From: Buddleja alternifolia
Lineage: Eukaryota > Streptophyta > Magnoliopsida > Lamiales > Scrophulariaceae
Length of the DNA: 64,000 bases
Assembly (NCBI GenBank): GCA_019426215.1
Contig: CM033393.1
Location: 14,232,046 to 14,296,045, forward strand
Direction: 5' to 3'
In this document: positions 1 to 13,038 of the stretch, piece by piece
Layout of the letters: each line of letters begins with the position of its first letter
How positions within the stretch are numbered: the first letter of the stretch is position 1
Translations under genes and position numbers: made by a program
Notes under the pieces: generated by a model
The model's database searches: none
Seen by the model: the letters and a program-made list of their open reading frames with translations, nothing else
What the model was told of the DNA's origin: nothing

Positions 1-710
1 ATCTTGATATTATAGTCAAGAGAGAAGCTGATTTGATCGCTAGACTTGCTAAATCAGAGCAGCTCATCTCATCATTATCAAAAGCTTCTAGAAAGTTGGA
101 TAATGTGACTGAAGTAACTAGATTATTTGGTGAAAAGACCGGTTTATGATGCGATAAACTCGGTAAACAACCTAATAAATCTAATGTTACAGCGAACAAC
201 AAAGGAAAGGGTGTTATCTTTGTTGAGAAAAGGTCAAAAAGTCAAACGCTAAATGAACCTAGCGACAATGGTAAGAGGCCAAATGAGAAAGCCAAAGCTG
301 ACTCAGGCAAGGGTAAGGCTAAGGCAACTGATTCACAAAGACGGGTTTATCCAAACGCTCAAAAGGCTAAAGATAAGTCTGACCACTGTGAATCAAGCGC
401 TAAGCGTCCAGCACCAAAAATGCAACCCAAGCCAGCGCCAAGGAAATACCAGCGTCAATATCCAAGACAGTCAAGATCATATTATCGATACTATGATGAT
501 TATGATTATGACTATGATTATGATTACTATTATAATCGAGGATATTAGTATACACCCAAAAAGCACACACAACACGATGTGAAACCCAAGAAGGCCAGTA
601 TTCCTACAATGAAGACTAGGCAAATATGGGTTCCTAAAGTTCTAATTCAAACTAACAATGGTACTAATGTTAAAGGACCCAAGCAACAATGGGTACCTGA
701 ACAGAAATAG
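1..710 (+). pseudogene. gag C-terminal region of the Sirevirus-like element (broken)
   Basis: Reading from base 3, the frame gives a coiled, charged stretch, then a Lys/Ala-rich basic stretch, then a Tyr/Asp repeat encoded by a GATTAT-like microsatellite at about 485-535, and a tail near 625-705 with WVP motifs. The structural (capsid/nucleocapsid) role is inferred from position before the protease. In-frame stops lie at 147-149 (TGA), 546-548 (TAG) and 708-710 (TAG). The last may be the natural gag end; the other two look like damage. No zinc knuckle is seen in the visible part. Confidence 0.7.
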
Positions 711-739
711 AACTTCCCTTTTGATTGTAGGTACCTAGA

Positions 740-3700
740 GCTAGAGCCGATACATCTGTGTGGTACTTCGATAGTGGATCGTCAAGGCACATGACTGGTT
801 CCAAGGATCTTCTGATCAACTATTGAGCTGCCAATGGTCCTCAGGTTGTATTTGGTGACAACTCCAAAGGTAAAACCAAAGGTATAGGTACTGTGCGTAG
901 GAGGAACATCATGATAAGTGATGTTTATTATGTTGAGGGTCTAAAGCACAATTTATTAAGCATAAGTCAATTTTGTGATAAAGGCTTTGAAGTCATATTC
1001 TCAAGCGACTGTTGCTATATAAATGACGCTAAGACTAAGTCTACTAAATTGAAGGGTAAAAGAACAAACAACGTATATGTGGTAGATTGGGGTTCAACAA
1101 TTGATAACAACCCAACATGCTTTGTTGCTAAAAATGAATCTAAAATGGGTTGGTTATGGCATAGAAAAATGAATCACCTCAACTTTAAGACAATCTCTCA
1201 GCTTATAAGTCAAAATCTTGTAGAGGGATTACCAAATGGACCATTTCATAAGGATCGCCTTTGTGATGCTTGTCAAATGGGTAAACAAGTTAAGTCATTG
1301 TTCAAGAGAAAACCTCATCTATCTACCTCTAGAATACTTGAACTACTTCACATGGATTTGTTTGGACTTGTTCAAACGATCAGTGTAAGCGGTAAAAAGT
1401 ATACTTTGGTGATAGTAGATGATTTCTCTCGATTTACTTGGGTGGAATTTCTTTCATCCAAAGATGAGACATGTGACAAGTTAACAACGCTTATTCGACA
1501 ACTTCAAATATTGAAAACTCTTAAGGTTGCAAGAATAAGAAGCGATCACGGTACTGAGTTTACTAACAAGATTGTTGAGAAGTTTTGTGCAAAGAATGGA
1601 ATACATCATGAGTATTCTGCTCCCAGAACTCCCCAACAGAATGGTGTTGCTGAGCGCCAGAACCGAATGCTCAAGGAAGCTACTAGGACAATGTTAGCAG
1701 AATCCAAGCTTGCTCCTAGGTTTTGGGCCGAAACGATCAACACTGCATGTTACACTCAAAACCGTTGCATAATCAACAAACAGCATGGGAAAACTCCATA
1801 TGAACTATGGAAGGGACGTAAGCCAAATGTTTCATATTTCCACTTCTTTGGTTCTGAATGCTTTATCCATAATAATGGATCCCAAAGCTTAAAGACATTT
1901 GATCCTAAAGCGGATGAGGGAATCTTTCTAGGCTACGCCAAGAATGGAAAGAATTTTCGCATCCTAAATAAGATCAAATCGAAGGTTGAGGAATCTATTC
2001 ATGTTGTTTTTGATGATGCTAACCAAGAACCGAGTAAGGTTAATATAAATCATGTAGGAGTTGAAGATCTATGTCATCAAGCGTCTAAGATCACCATTAA
2101 CGATGACAGTGACGACGATGATGAGATCTCAGTGCCACATCCTAAGATTACTCGTGAGGTTACTGTGGATAATTATGTAAGAAATGCTGATGATCATGAA
2201 GAGAGTGATCATCAAGAGCAAACGAGGATTTGTGAACTTGAAGCGCCTACGCAAGAGGGTAGTCAAGCGTCTGATCGTCAAGCGCCTATTCAACCTCTTA
2301 ACCCTTTCCAACCAGATAGACTATGGCTGCGTGATCATCCACCTGAGCAGATTATTGGAGATATTGGAGCGCCTGTAAGGACTAGAGCCGCCACATTCAA
2401 TGAGGCTATGTTCGCAAGCTTTCTATCTCAAATGGAACCTAAGAAAGTGGATGAAGCGCTAAGTGATCCAAGTTGGATTGGAGCCATGTAAGAAGAGCTT
2501 AATCAGTTTGAACGAAATAAGGTTTGGACGCTAATGCCAAGGCCAACTCACCAAGGAGTTATTGGGACTAGATGGGTTTATGGAAACAAGATGGATGAGA
2601 ATGGCATTGTGATAAGGAACAAGGCCAGACTCGTAGCTCAAGGATATTGCCAAGAAGAGGGTATTGATTTTGATGAGACATACGCTCCTGTCGCCTGTCT
2701 TGAAGCAATCTGCATGTTTCTAGCGTATGCAGCGTTCAACAAGTTCATGGTGTATCAGATGGACGTGAAGAGTTCTTTCCGGAATGGTAAACTCCAAGAA
2801 GAGGTATATGTGGAGCAACCACCGGGATTCATCAACAATCATGGTAAGGGTATGGTTTACAAGCTAGACAAAGCACTTTATGGGCTTAAGCAAGCACCCC
2901 GAGCATGGTATGACACTCTCTCTATCTTTCTTATTGATAAAGGCTTTTGAAAAGGCAGCTTGATACAACGTTATTTAAAATTACCAATAACGAAGATATC
3001 CTCTTAGTCCAAATTTATGTTGATGATATTATATTTGGTTCTACTAACAAGCGTCTGTGTGAGAAATTTTCGAAAATGATGCAAGAACAATTTGAAATGA
3101 GCATGATGGGTGAATTAACTTTCTTCTTAAGATTACAAGTTAAACAACTCCCTAATGGCATATTTATTAACCAAGCTAAATATACACGAGATATGATTAA
3201 GAAATTTGGTATGGAAAATGCATCATATTCAAAAATTTCAATGAGCCAAACGCTTAAGTTAGATAAAGATGAAAGTGGAAGGAAAGTTGATATCACTAAT
3301 TATGGATGTATCATTGGATCACTTCTTTATCTTACTGCCAGTAGACCTGATATTATGTTTTTGGTATGCATGTGTGCACGATTTCAAGCTAATCCTAAAG
3401 AGTCACACTTAATTGCTGCCAAAAAGATCCTAAAATTCCTAAAAGGCACACAAAATGTGGGCTTATGGTATCCAAGGGACTCTCCTTTTGAACTAATTGG
3501 TTACTCAGATGCAGATTTTGCAGGATGCAAAATAGATCATAAGAGTACTAGTGGTACATGTCAATTTCTAGGTGATAGGTTAGTTTCATGGCATAGTAAG
3601 AAACAACAATCCATAGCTACCTCCATAGCCGAAGCTGAGTATGTAGCTGCAGGAAGTTGTTGTGCACAAGTGTTATGGATGAGGCAACAACTTAGAGATT

Positions 3701-3963
3701 ATGGAATAATCCTAGGACCAACCCCCATTCATTGTGATAACCAAAGCGCTCTAGCCATGACTCAAAACCCTGTTCTTCATTCCAGAACCAAACACATTGA
3801 CATTAGATATCATTTTCTTTGTGACCACGTTCAAAAGAAAGATCTCTCCATGCACTTTATTGGAACTGACAAACAATTGGCAGATATCTTCACCAAAGCG
3901 CTCAACGAACAACGTTTTCTCACTTTGAGAAGTGAATTAGGTATGATTGATTTAAACGCTTAA
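740..3963 (+). pseudogene. copia pol: protease, integrase, RT, RNase H (defective)
   Basis: Domains follow the copia order. The aspartic protease motif DSGSS is at 770-784. The GAG-pre-integrase HHCC zinc region (WHRK...CDACQMGK) is at about 1155-1285. The integrase core has its acidic residues in MDLFG, RSDHG and GVAERQN (about 1350-1680). RT starts near 2490 and has YVDD at 3016-3027. RNase H has SDADFAG near 3508 and SIAEAEY near 3625. The end is a TAA after LNA at 3961-3963. Breaks are TGA at 824-826 in the protease, TAA at 2489-2491 between integrase and RT, and a one-base frameshift near 2945. Such polyproteins copy element RNA into cDNA and integrate it; this copy cannot make a full one. 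Confidence 0.9.
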
Positions 3964-4797
3964 TCATTCTGCATCATACTTTATTAGACATATAATTTAG
4001 GGGGAATCCACTTGATTTATGTCTAAAAGAAGTTTTTTTTAATTGGTACAAGTTATCAAATTTAGGGGGAACCTTAAAGTTGTACTTGACCATAACTGCA
4101 AGCGTCAATGATCAAAATTTTCAAATGCATGATCGTCTACGCTCAGTATTACTTATGCATAATAAATTGGATGCTCAAACATAAAAAGACTTTTCAATCC
4201 TAAGCGTCTAATTTTCTAATGATATATCAACCAGTGGTATCAGTTAAGCGTTGAACCAATTCCATTCAACACTTAATATAAAAATGTTTTTAAAAAGTTA
4301 TGCATAAATTTTACAAACTTCCTGAAGAAATGGGTAGACTCAAAAGTCTATTTTGTACTTTACTCGCACGCTTCTATCACATCAAACTGGCGGGTAATCA
4401 AATTTTTTTTAAAATGACGGTTCAGAGATAGCACGTGTTTGTGTACGTGTCAGTGTACCATCAGGCGCGTGTGCTACACTCTGAAAATGCCAAACGTTTT
4501 TCAAATTTTAACTCGGATGTCAAATCTTTATATATGGGAATTACCAAATGTAACTTCTCTCTCTTACACAAAACTCGCGTCCGCAGTTAATGAATTTATG
4601 GCTGAGATTAAAATAACTTTACACGTGTTTAAACCTTGAAGATATGAGAGAACAGAAGTTTCAAAATTTCTTTACTGTGTCATTTAAAACAATCTCTGCA
4701 GAAAATTATTCACATTACTCAAAAATTTCTGCAAATTTTACTCTCTCTCTCTCTCTCTCAAAGCAAAAGAAAATCTCAGTTCACTCTATTTTCAAAA
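3964..4797 (+). other. spacer between pol and the extra ORF, with two internal purine tracts
   Basis: No convincing coding potential. Two copies of a TTTAGGGGGAA purine tract lie at about 3997-4006 and 4061-4071, just after the pol stop; purine tracts here are common in Sireviruses. A CT microsatellite at 4740-4759 leads into the ATG of the next ORF at 4798. The stretch from about 4130 to 4310 is repeated with divergence at 26793-26960, which identifies the second copy. Confidence 0.6.
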
Positions 4798-7700
4798 ATG
4801 GCACCAAAGAAAGCTTCATCTACTTATGCCTAGCCTATCATCAAGGTTACTGAAGGCCTTATTGTGGACTAGAAATTTCTGTATGATCAACCCCAGATCA
4901 ACCTGCATGACATGATGGACAGTGTTACACAGGCCGGGCTTAAGAATTTCTTAACACAATATTCATATTTCTTTCCGACGGAGGTTGACACTTTCTGGAG
5001 GACTGCTAAACTCTCGGAGGACAAGAAGTCTATCTCTTGTCTTCTTCCTATGACCAAGAAGGAGGCACCTAGGGAATTTGTGTTGTCTGCTGCATCCATT
5101 GCCAAGAACTTCAATCTTCCCAATGAGGGTGATGCACTGAACAGTATTACTCTAGCACAAGTCAAGGAAGTATGGACGATTATGAGGGCCTATGAGGATG
5201 TACCCTACACCCAGTACTTTGAAAAGAAAGATATGGTATCACAATACCTTCTGTTGGCTAATTTCTGCAGCAAGATTATTGAATGCAGAGTGGGCACTTT
5301 TGATAGGGTCAACCCCACGCAATTTCAGATGATGACAGCGATACTCTTCTCTATTCAAATCAACTGGAGTGAGTACATCTTTAGAAGGTTTAGGGCTGTC
5401 TGAACACCCCAAATAAACCGTATGGGCTTGTTTTGAGTGACCTTCTGTACAAATCAGACTGTGTTTACTCATCTGGTCTCTCTTTGAATAAGACCAAGTT
5501 TTTGGGAAAAAGGATTCTGACCAATCTATTTAATCCTCCCAAAGTTGGTGGTGCCGCTAAACCACTTTCTGAGCGTCAGACTGTACGTGAAGCGTCTGAT
5601 AAAGAGGCTGAGCGTCCTATTCAAGATGAAGTCATGAAGTGTCCAGCTGCTACCAAGAAGAGGGCTCCTAGAAAGCCCAAGGCACAAGCTGTTCTTGCTC
5701 CTCAAAAAGATGATGAGGAAACTGATGAGGATGCACAGGACAAGTTACCTCTCAAGCGGAGGAAGCTGGAAAGAATTATTAAACAAATTGAATTTGATGA
5801 ACTAGCTGCTGCTCCTTCCGCTCAATCGCTCAAACTCGTTGAAGGAGTCAACGTGAAGAAAAGTTTCAAGCGTTCCAAGACAAGCAAGCGTCGAGCTGCT
5901 CCTGTTCCTAAAGAGCCTGAGACTGTTGAGCCAAGCGCTCAAGTTACTGTTGAGACAAGCGCTCAAAGTATTGCTGTTGAGACAAGTTCTCAGGGTAAGT
6001 TTATTTCTTCCCACAACATTTCTATTCCTACATCTGTAGAAAATCCTGCTCTTATAGAGGATAGTTCATGTGTTACAGCTTTAGTTTCAGCTGCTGCTGA
6101 AGCAACAACCGACGTCAACCTAGATGTTGTGGCTATTGCCAAAGATGTTACCGCAGAAGTTGCTGCAATTGAAACTGAGGAACCTGCTCCCAAAGAGGTT
6201 CAAACATCAATTGCTGTTCCGGCTATAACAGAGGCACGCTCAGAAGATCAGAGCGTTGCTGAAGACGTTACAAAGCCAAGGCACTTCTTCCAACTGGACA
6301 CGCTGAAGACGATTGATCATTCAATCAACTACATGCCCCAAGCGCTCGAAGAAGATTTCATTCCTGCAGGCTATAATGAAGAAAGATATATTGCTGCTGA
6401 GAATGAGATTGCCCTGCTGATTGATATCGACAGTAAAATTAGGGATATAGTGTTTAACACTGAACTGACAGAAATTGAGAGGAAGTACTATATGGCCATT
6501 CAACTAAGAAAAACTCCTGGTCAAATACCGTCCTCTCTCATTCTTCAACAAGACAGACAAGGAGGAACAACTCCTAGATGTGATGTGGATCTGGCATATT
6601 ATCTCGACTATGGCCACAGCAAGCCTACATGTTTTGCTCTCAGAGACTACAATATTCGTGTGTATGAGCCTCTTCGCCCTAGCTTTCTCAATCTATCAGA
6701 GGCAGTCTTGAACAAAGAAGGCTACACACACTTTCCTCATATTGCCAATAGTCCTGAAAATCTAACTTCGGTCAATCCACTCCGCCTATGGAAGAATAAA
6801 GCAGTTCATGCCGGTGAGCGTCTCCAATCTATCATAGATTTGATCCAGACTGAAGCTGATGCATACTTTGATAGCGTCTGGAATGCTAACTATCAGACTG
6901 ATAGATATCGCTTTGTCAATGCTGGCACAGACTACTGTATGAAGGAAGTCAATTGGATTGAAGCGTATTTGGATCATCAATATACCTTCACAGAGTTAGT
7001 TCAAGCTCCCCATTTATTTGGCATAGGCATGCATGACAAGAAGCGTCATTTCGCCAAGTATTGCATGAAGAAGCGTCAACAGAGAGTTGGACATGTTCTC
7101 AAGATCCCAATCATTAGACATCAAATTAAGCAATGTCTGCGTCAAGAGCTTCACAGATTGTCCATTACTCCTCTACATTTTAACGCTCAAGCGTCTACCA
7201 GTGGCAGTACTCACATTACTAACTTAAATTTCGCTCCAAGCCACTGTGAAGATTATGACTCCCTTATCTCATTTCGACAAAATCTTCACTGCCAATCTCA
7301 GACAATGGAACGGCTCAGTAATCAATTCATTTCGAGGATATCCACTGCTCCCTTCTATCTGCAAAGAGGTACTCAATCATTATGAGTTTGTCCTCTCACT
7401 GCTAGAAAGAAATCAGGGACTGGCTCAAGCGATCTATCCATATTTAGAAGAGTACTATGCTGCTTATGTGCTTGAAGATCAGCGTCTCAAGTATCTTCCT
7501 TCTGACTGCTTGATTGGATTTTCCAGAAATTACTCACCAGATTCAATTTTCTCTATCTGTCAAGCGCCGTCCAAAGTCTTTCCGCATCATGTGCTTGATA
7601 TCATTGGTCCCATGCACATCTGGGCCATTGATAGTCCCCTTCGCACATTCATTTCCGGTACTTGCATTTCTAGCACTAGACTCATTGAACTCTTGGAAGC

Positions 7701-8958
7701 TGTGTCCACTTCTTATGCCGATTTAGCAAATTAGAACTTCCAATTCGATGACTTTCGCCAAACAGAGTCAGCGCTTGAGGAAGCGCCTGCTAAGTCAGTT
7801 GAAGGGTCCTCTTCTGAAGTTGAAAGTATTCCAGCATCTGCTGAAGAACCAGTTCAAGCGTCTCAACCAGAGGATATTCCTGACGCTCCTGAACTCGTTG
7901 CTGATGATATTGCTGAGGATCTTTCTCTTGACGTACGAGGTACTGTCTTTGATCCCGCGTATCAAGTTCCTATTGACTCTCTTAAACACTCATCCAGGTT
8001 CAAGCGACCGGCTCCTCAAGCGGTTCAATCAGATTAGAGTCAATCTTTTGGTCCTTTGCTCAAATCCGTTTTGGAGGATATCAGTGCTCATGCTAATCAG
8101 AACGAAGAATCTCTCCACTGGATTAAAAACGATTTAGCAAAGATTGAGTCTCAAGTTATGAGCGCTCAGATTGCTCATATGCGTAGTTCAGCTCAAGCGG
8201 CTGTTGGTGAGTGCAGACAAGCTTTTCAAGAAATGCATGATGCTACTCAAGCCAACCAACTTGCTATAAAAGAAGAGTTTGAAAAGCGCCTCGAAACCCT
8301 AGAGACATCTCTGAATGATGCTACCAGCGCCAAGCTCCTCGCACTACAGGAATGCTTCGACAAGCGTCTGGACGACATCACAGACTCTATGTCTCAGATT
8401 GCTCATCAGGTAAGTTTACTTACAAAACATTTTCTAAAGTCTGATGATGGCAATAAGGGGGAAGAGAAGAAGAAAGGAGAAAAGAGGAAAGCGTCTAGTT
8501 CAAGAGCTCAAGAGCCTCCACCTCCTAAGCGTCAAGTTTTACCGTCTCCTTCTGCGCTAAATCTCCCTTCTTGGATAACTGCTGTTGGAGTAAGTGATTC
8601 TGCTGGAGCGCCTAGTAGAACGCTAAGAGAACCTCCACAAGCATTATATCCAAATCTACCAATACCTTCTAGAGCACGGTTTGAACAGTTTGACATCTCT
8701 CTTCAAAGAGCATCTATTCCAGAACCTTCAGATCCAAGAATTTTAGCTGGAGAGAGGCAGATGTCTGACTTCATCCGAACTTTCAGAATTTGCCTAAGGT
8801 ATATTGGTATTGACCCAACCGATTGGGACAAACACTTTACTGCTTTCAAGAAAAGACAACAAGAAGAAAATAAGCTCATAATCAACAAAGATCGTGAAGC
8901 GATGATGACCTTGGAAGATAACCTGACTGAAGCTATCCGAGCTGAAATGCCTAAGTGA
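4798..8958 (+). pseudogene. Sirevirus post-pol ('env-like') ORF, very long, broken
   Basis: An ATG at 4798 (MAPKKAS...) opens a frame of nearly 1400 codons covering 4798-8958. Breaks are TAG 4831-4833, TAG 4870-4872, a frameshift near 5400, another between about 7250 and 7385, TAG 7732-7734 and TAG 8035-8037. The N-terminal part (4912-5400) contains FWRTAKLSEDKKS, a pattern typical of Sirevirus env-like proteins. The middle (5433-7385) is charged, with basic clusters such as KRRKLERIIK. The C-terminal part (8056-8400) is a strong coiled coil, followed by a Lys-rich and PPPPKR segment. I see no signal peptide or clear membrane segment, so 'env-like' is a positional name only. Function is unknown. 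Confidence 0.75.
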
Positions 8959-9212
8959 TACAAAGTTAGACTAAGTCGTTAAAGCTTTTTGATTTGCATT
9001 ATCTATATTCTTGTCTCTTATATTTTGCTTGTTTAGTTGTAAAAATGCTTGTAATCTTTGATATATATAAAATGCATTTTTCAGCTGAAACATCTCGTTG
9101 AAGCGTAACTAACTTTAACTAACCTTATCTAATCAAAGCGAACTTTTATTTTGGCTGTCTAACTCTTGAACTATAAAAGAGTAAGTATTGCCATCATCAA
9201 AAAGGGGGAAAT
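8959..9212 (+). other. 3' untranslated stretch with polypurine tract
   Basis: AT-rich and non-coding, ending in the tract AAAAAGGGGGAAAT at 9199-9212 directly before the LTR start TG at 9213. This is the expected primer site for plus-strand cDNA synthesis. The same tract and flank recur at 27448-27462 before the second LTR. Confidence 0.8.
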
Positions 9213-10766
9213 TGTTTGGAATTTCATGTTAGATGTTTTGATGATGACAATTAGGACTTTTTATTAGACCCCAAAATATGTAAGTTTGATTTTAGCTTTG
9301 AAGCGTTAGATTTGTAATAGGCTTTGTTTTATTTTTATTCTAGATTGCTAGGTTAAGTTGTCTTAGACTGAGCGTCTGATATGTTCTGAGTGAGTTTATC
9401 AGAAGTAAAGTTTGAAGACTCAAGCGCCTGAAGTCTGAATAAAGATGAAGTTTCCAAGCGTCTAGAATGACCAGCTACATCAAGCGTTACCTTATAGGAC
9501 AGAAGTGATTCAAGGATAAACAAGCGTCTATCAATGACTGATTTCACCTGAATTTATTTCTAAGTCCAGAAGGAATTTAATGCAAATATTCTCAATGCAT
9601 TAAGTGCCAACGGGCATTTAATTCAAATGCATTAAATGCTGATAAGAGCATTAAATGTGATAAGCACTTTCAGACGTACGGAGAAGCTACCCTATTGGAC
9701 TGTCAACCTTTCATAGAATGCAGCACCAACTTTGTGCAGCAGATTTTCAGGAAAAAGGACAAAAGTTGTTCACTCGCGGAAGTGGGAGACACGCGCTCGT
9801 GCATGTGTCAAACGGACACTTTCTCCAAGAATGCCTATAAATAGGACTTCAACAACAAGCCAAACACACAGAACGATTGATTTCCAAGACAAATTGTTGT
9901 TGCATTGAAGTCTCATTCCTTAAACTCTCAGAAAAGCCAGACCATTCAAGAAAACATCCTCTTTGCTTTTCTTCAATTCCTGAGACAGTCAACCAATATC
10001 TCGAACATTCTTTTCAAAGAAACCCACATTACTACTGAGATATTCCTAGTTGTTTGAACTTTATCAAAATCAAACAAACCTTTTAGAAAAACCCCTATCC
10101 AAGCCTCGGGATCTGTGTGAAGTCGAAGTTGGATACTTGCAGTATTTCTGGGTGAAAGAAGCAAGGGGATTGAAGTGATTTGGAGCACAAATCTGTGTGA
10201 TCAAGGAGCTCAAGTCATCGACATCCATCTCTCGCTAATTTGTAGAAGATTCTGTGTGATTCTTTGAAAATCATTTTAGTGGATTGCCTCCAAGTGTTCA
10301 AGGAGAAGAAGGACGTAGTTGGGATTATACCACCCAACGAACCTTACAAATATTGTGTTCTTTACTTTACTTTCAGTTTTCATATTGTCATATCATAAAC
10401 TGATCAAGTAAAACTTAATCAAACGCTAAGCAACTAAATACACTTTCTGTGACGCTAAAGCTTTTAAAAAGAAGACTACAAAAATCATTCCGCTGTGCTA
10501 ACACTGATTAAAGAACTAAACCCTTAAACCTACTTGGTTAAAGTATTCAAATCTTGAAATCTAAGTTAACTTTCTAAAAATAGTCTTCATTAGACGCTTA
10601 GCCTAAGCGTCTATATTTCAAGTAAACACTCAGTCAAGCGTCTACATTTCAAGCGTCCAAAACCCTTTTAATACGAAACTTTTTGAAGTCGAAAAAGACT
10701 TCAGGGTCTATTCAACCCCCCCCCCCCCTCCTTCTAGACCCTTTCGTATGCCACTTGGGACCAACA
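9213..10766 (+). repeat. 3' LTR of the Sirevirus-like element (1554 bp)
   Basis: Starts TGTTTGGAATTTC right after the purine tract and ends GGGACCAACA. A TATA box (CCTATAAATAGG) at 9834-9845 is a plausible promoter. A poly-C run at about 10716-10728, followed by CTTCTAGACC, is the C-rich motif common near the 3' end of this type of LTR. The plus strand is strikingly rich in AGCG, mostly as CAAGCGTC. The 5' LTR lies outside the window, so the target duplication cannot be checked. Confidence 0.85.
9834..9845 (+). promoter_or_regulatory. LTR TATA box
   Basis: CCTATAAATAGG sits 622 bases into the LTR, a sensible place for the U3/R boundary; transcription would begin roughly 30 bases downstream. 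Confidence 0.5.
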
Positions 10767-13038
10767 TATACAATTTCAATATTCTTCTAATTTCTTTTTG
10801 CAATTTTATCCTCACATGGGAGTTGGGGGTAATTTGACGTTTTCCCTCATTTCCCTCAAATTTTGGGTGCCAATAAGCAATTTTTCCTCCAAACATGAAA
10901 ATCCCCAAATTTGTGTGTCATGTGGACATTATCCGATGGATTTCAAATTTCTAGCTGATTTGTACCCAAAGTGCCAAAATATGGCCTTTAGTGCACCAAA
11001 ATTAAAAATGTATCCTTTATTGTCTCAAAACGACGAGCACTCCCCTTCGGCGTATGAAAATGCAATTTTCCCAAATTCTGAGAGTCACGAAACTCCATTG
11101 CAATTGAGAAAATATTTGAGGGCTATATTTCTGAGTTTGAAAAAATCATTGTGATATTTCCATTTTGAAATATACATATTTACAAATTTGTGATTGCAAT
11201 TTGGACTGGTCATCAACTTAAAGTGTCATGTTCTGGTAGTATTTTCTTCGTTTGGACAATATATATTGCTAAGTTTAATCAATTGAGGGTCTTAAAAAAT
11301 TTAAAAAGGATGTTGGCAAGATCACCAAACCTTTTATGAAATTAATCTTATAATGATTATACTCTTTTTCATTGTCGTATTAGTAGTTGATGTTTCTCAT
11401 GTTCTCTTTCAGAATGGAAGAGCTTAAAAGGTTAGGATAGTTTACAATGGTGAGCCCTAAAAAGAGATAAAAGGTTTGGAGCCGTCTCATTAAATCCAAG
11501 ACTATTAAAAGAGTAGTGTATGCATGTCTAGAGTATGCATGTCTAGCCGTCTCATCTTCTATAAATTATACATATGCAACAAACATGGACTTTTTATTAC
11601 AATCAAATGTATAGAGTTTTCAGTCTCTCCTGGTTAGAATTATTCGTTTTATGTTATACTTTTTATTTTTTTAAAGATGTACTTCTTAATTAGTCATCCC
11701 TACTCGAGCATTTCTGATTATTTCTAGGCACAAGGCTCTCAAAAACATAATTTCAGAAGCATTGGAAATCAAAAGTCTTTCTCAAATATCATATCTAAAA
11801 TATATTCCTCAACTTTTTTCAAAGGTAAAATATTTTGGTTTATATTGTTAGGAGAAATATTATTTGGATAACATTTTCTTTTTGTTTTATGGAAGTCGTT
11901 TATAATTACTTTGAAACTCCACACCCAAATTCATCCTGAACTTATTCTACTGGGCCAGTTCATAGCCCTAAGTAAGAGAATGTTCAATATTAATACATGT
12001 ATGAGTTTTAAATATTTAACCCATTATTCTATTATTTGATTGAGATTTGAATTAATTTATTAGTGTATTCAAATAATTGCTAATTTAAGATTTTCACTTC
12101 TTTTTGCAGCGAGATAGATTGGAGCAGGGGAGACTGATAGCTTGCATGTCGGGGTGTAAATCGAAAACCAGAATTTGCAAATTTTACATAATTTCAGGGG
12201 GGTTTACGCAATTTTTGACTAACAATTTTTGTCAATTTTTTAATCAGGATTAAATGTGCAGTAAAATTTCATCTTTTGGGACTCAATGTGTAAGTCTCGT
12301 AAAGTTTGATAGAAATAGTGCGCACCTAATTTTTTTTACGGGACTAAAACTGCAATTTTGCCTACAGAGTATGTCAAAGTAGACATGACAAACATTGAAC
12401 TTCAAACGAAAATCACTTCAATTTAACCGCATACGTATGAGCACCAAACCATCAATTTATGTAGCTTATTATAGAAGTCAATCACGATTTAGGCATATAT
12501 AAATGCTAAAAAAAGCCTAATAATATAATAGGAATTATTATTATTATTATTTAATCTTTATTGTTATTATTATAGTGATGGTGATGATGTCAATGTAAGA
12601 AGTAGATAATAATATCTTAAGTTGTATATAAGAAACAAAAAAGTATAAATAAATTTTATATTTGAATGCCCAAATTAATAATAAAAGATTTATATTTAAC
12701 GCATCACCTTTATGTTCTGAAACTGCTAGATTCGTGCTTGCATACATGTATGTATCGTTCAATATGAATTCATAAAACAATTACCAGGAGAAATTATTGG
12801 AGAAATTCTTATGAAAAGTAAAACATATACGGAATTCATTATTCAAAGGCATATTTATCTTTCAAATTCTAGCAATTGTTTTTTAAAAAGTTAAAGTAAA
12901 TGGGCATTAATATCATTTGCCTAGAGAGATAAAAAAAGTGCAGGTCCTATAGTATTTTGTGGAACTCCAATATCAATTTCCTGACATAAAAAACCTCTAT
13001 TTATTTTTGTTGACTCTGTGATATTCTAATATATAATA
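10767..13038. other. intergenic, AT-rich; possible old TIR element, no gene
   Basis: No coding region is convincing; the 118-codon frame at 10798-11154 lacks any recognisable feature. Weak inverted similarity exists between about 10796 (GCAATTTTATCCTCACATGG) and the complement of about 12305-12362 (GCAGTTTTAGTCCCGTA). This could be a very old MULE-type element, but no target duplication is visible. Confidence 0.35.

Larger units (their letters stand above)
1..10766 (+). mobile_element. Sirevirus-like Ty1/copia retrotransposon, 3' part (5' LTR and most of gag outside window)
   Basis: The order seen is gag tail, protease, integrase, RT, RNase H, a very long additional ORF after pol, a purine tract, and an LTR starting TGTTTGG and ending CCAACA. 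Integrase before RT places it in Ty1/copia. The large post-pol ORF and the purine tracts directly after pol (3997-4005 and 4061-4071) are typical of the Sirevirus/SIRE lineage. Coding parts carry several stops and frameshifts, so the copy is defective. A second, heavily deleted copy of the same family lies at 26793-27838. Confidence 0.9.

Noticed and set aside
10798..11154. 118-codon open frame after the Sirevirus LTR
   Set aside because: No domain, no splice context, and composition typical of AT-rich intergenic DNA; likely chance.
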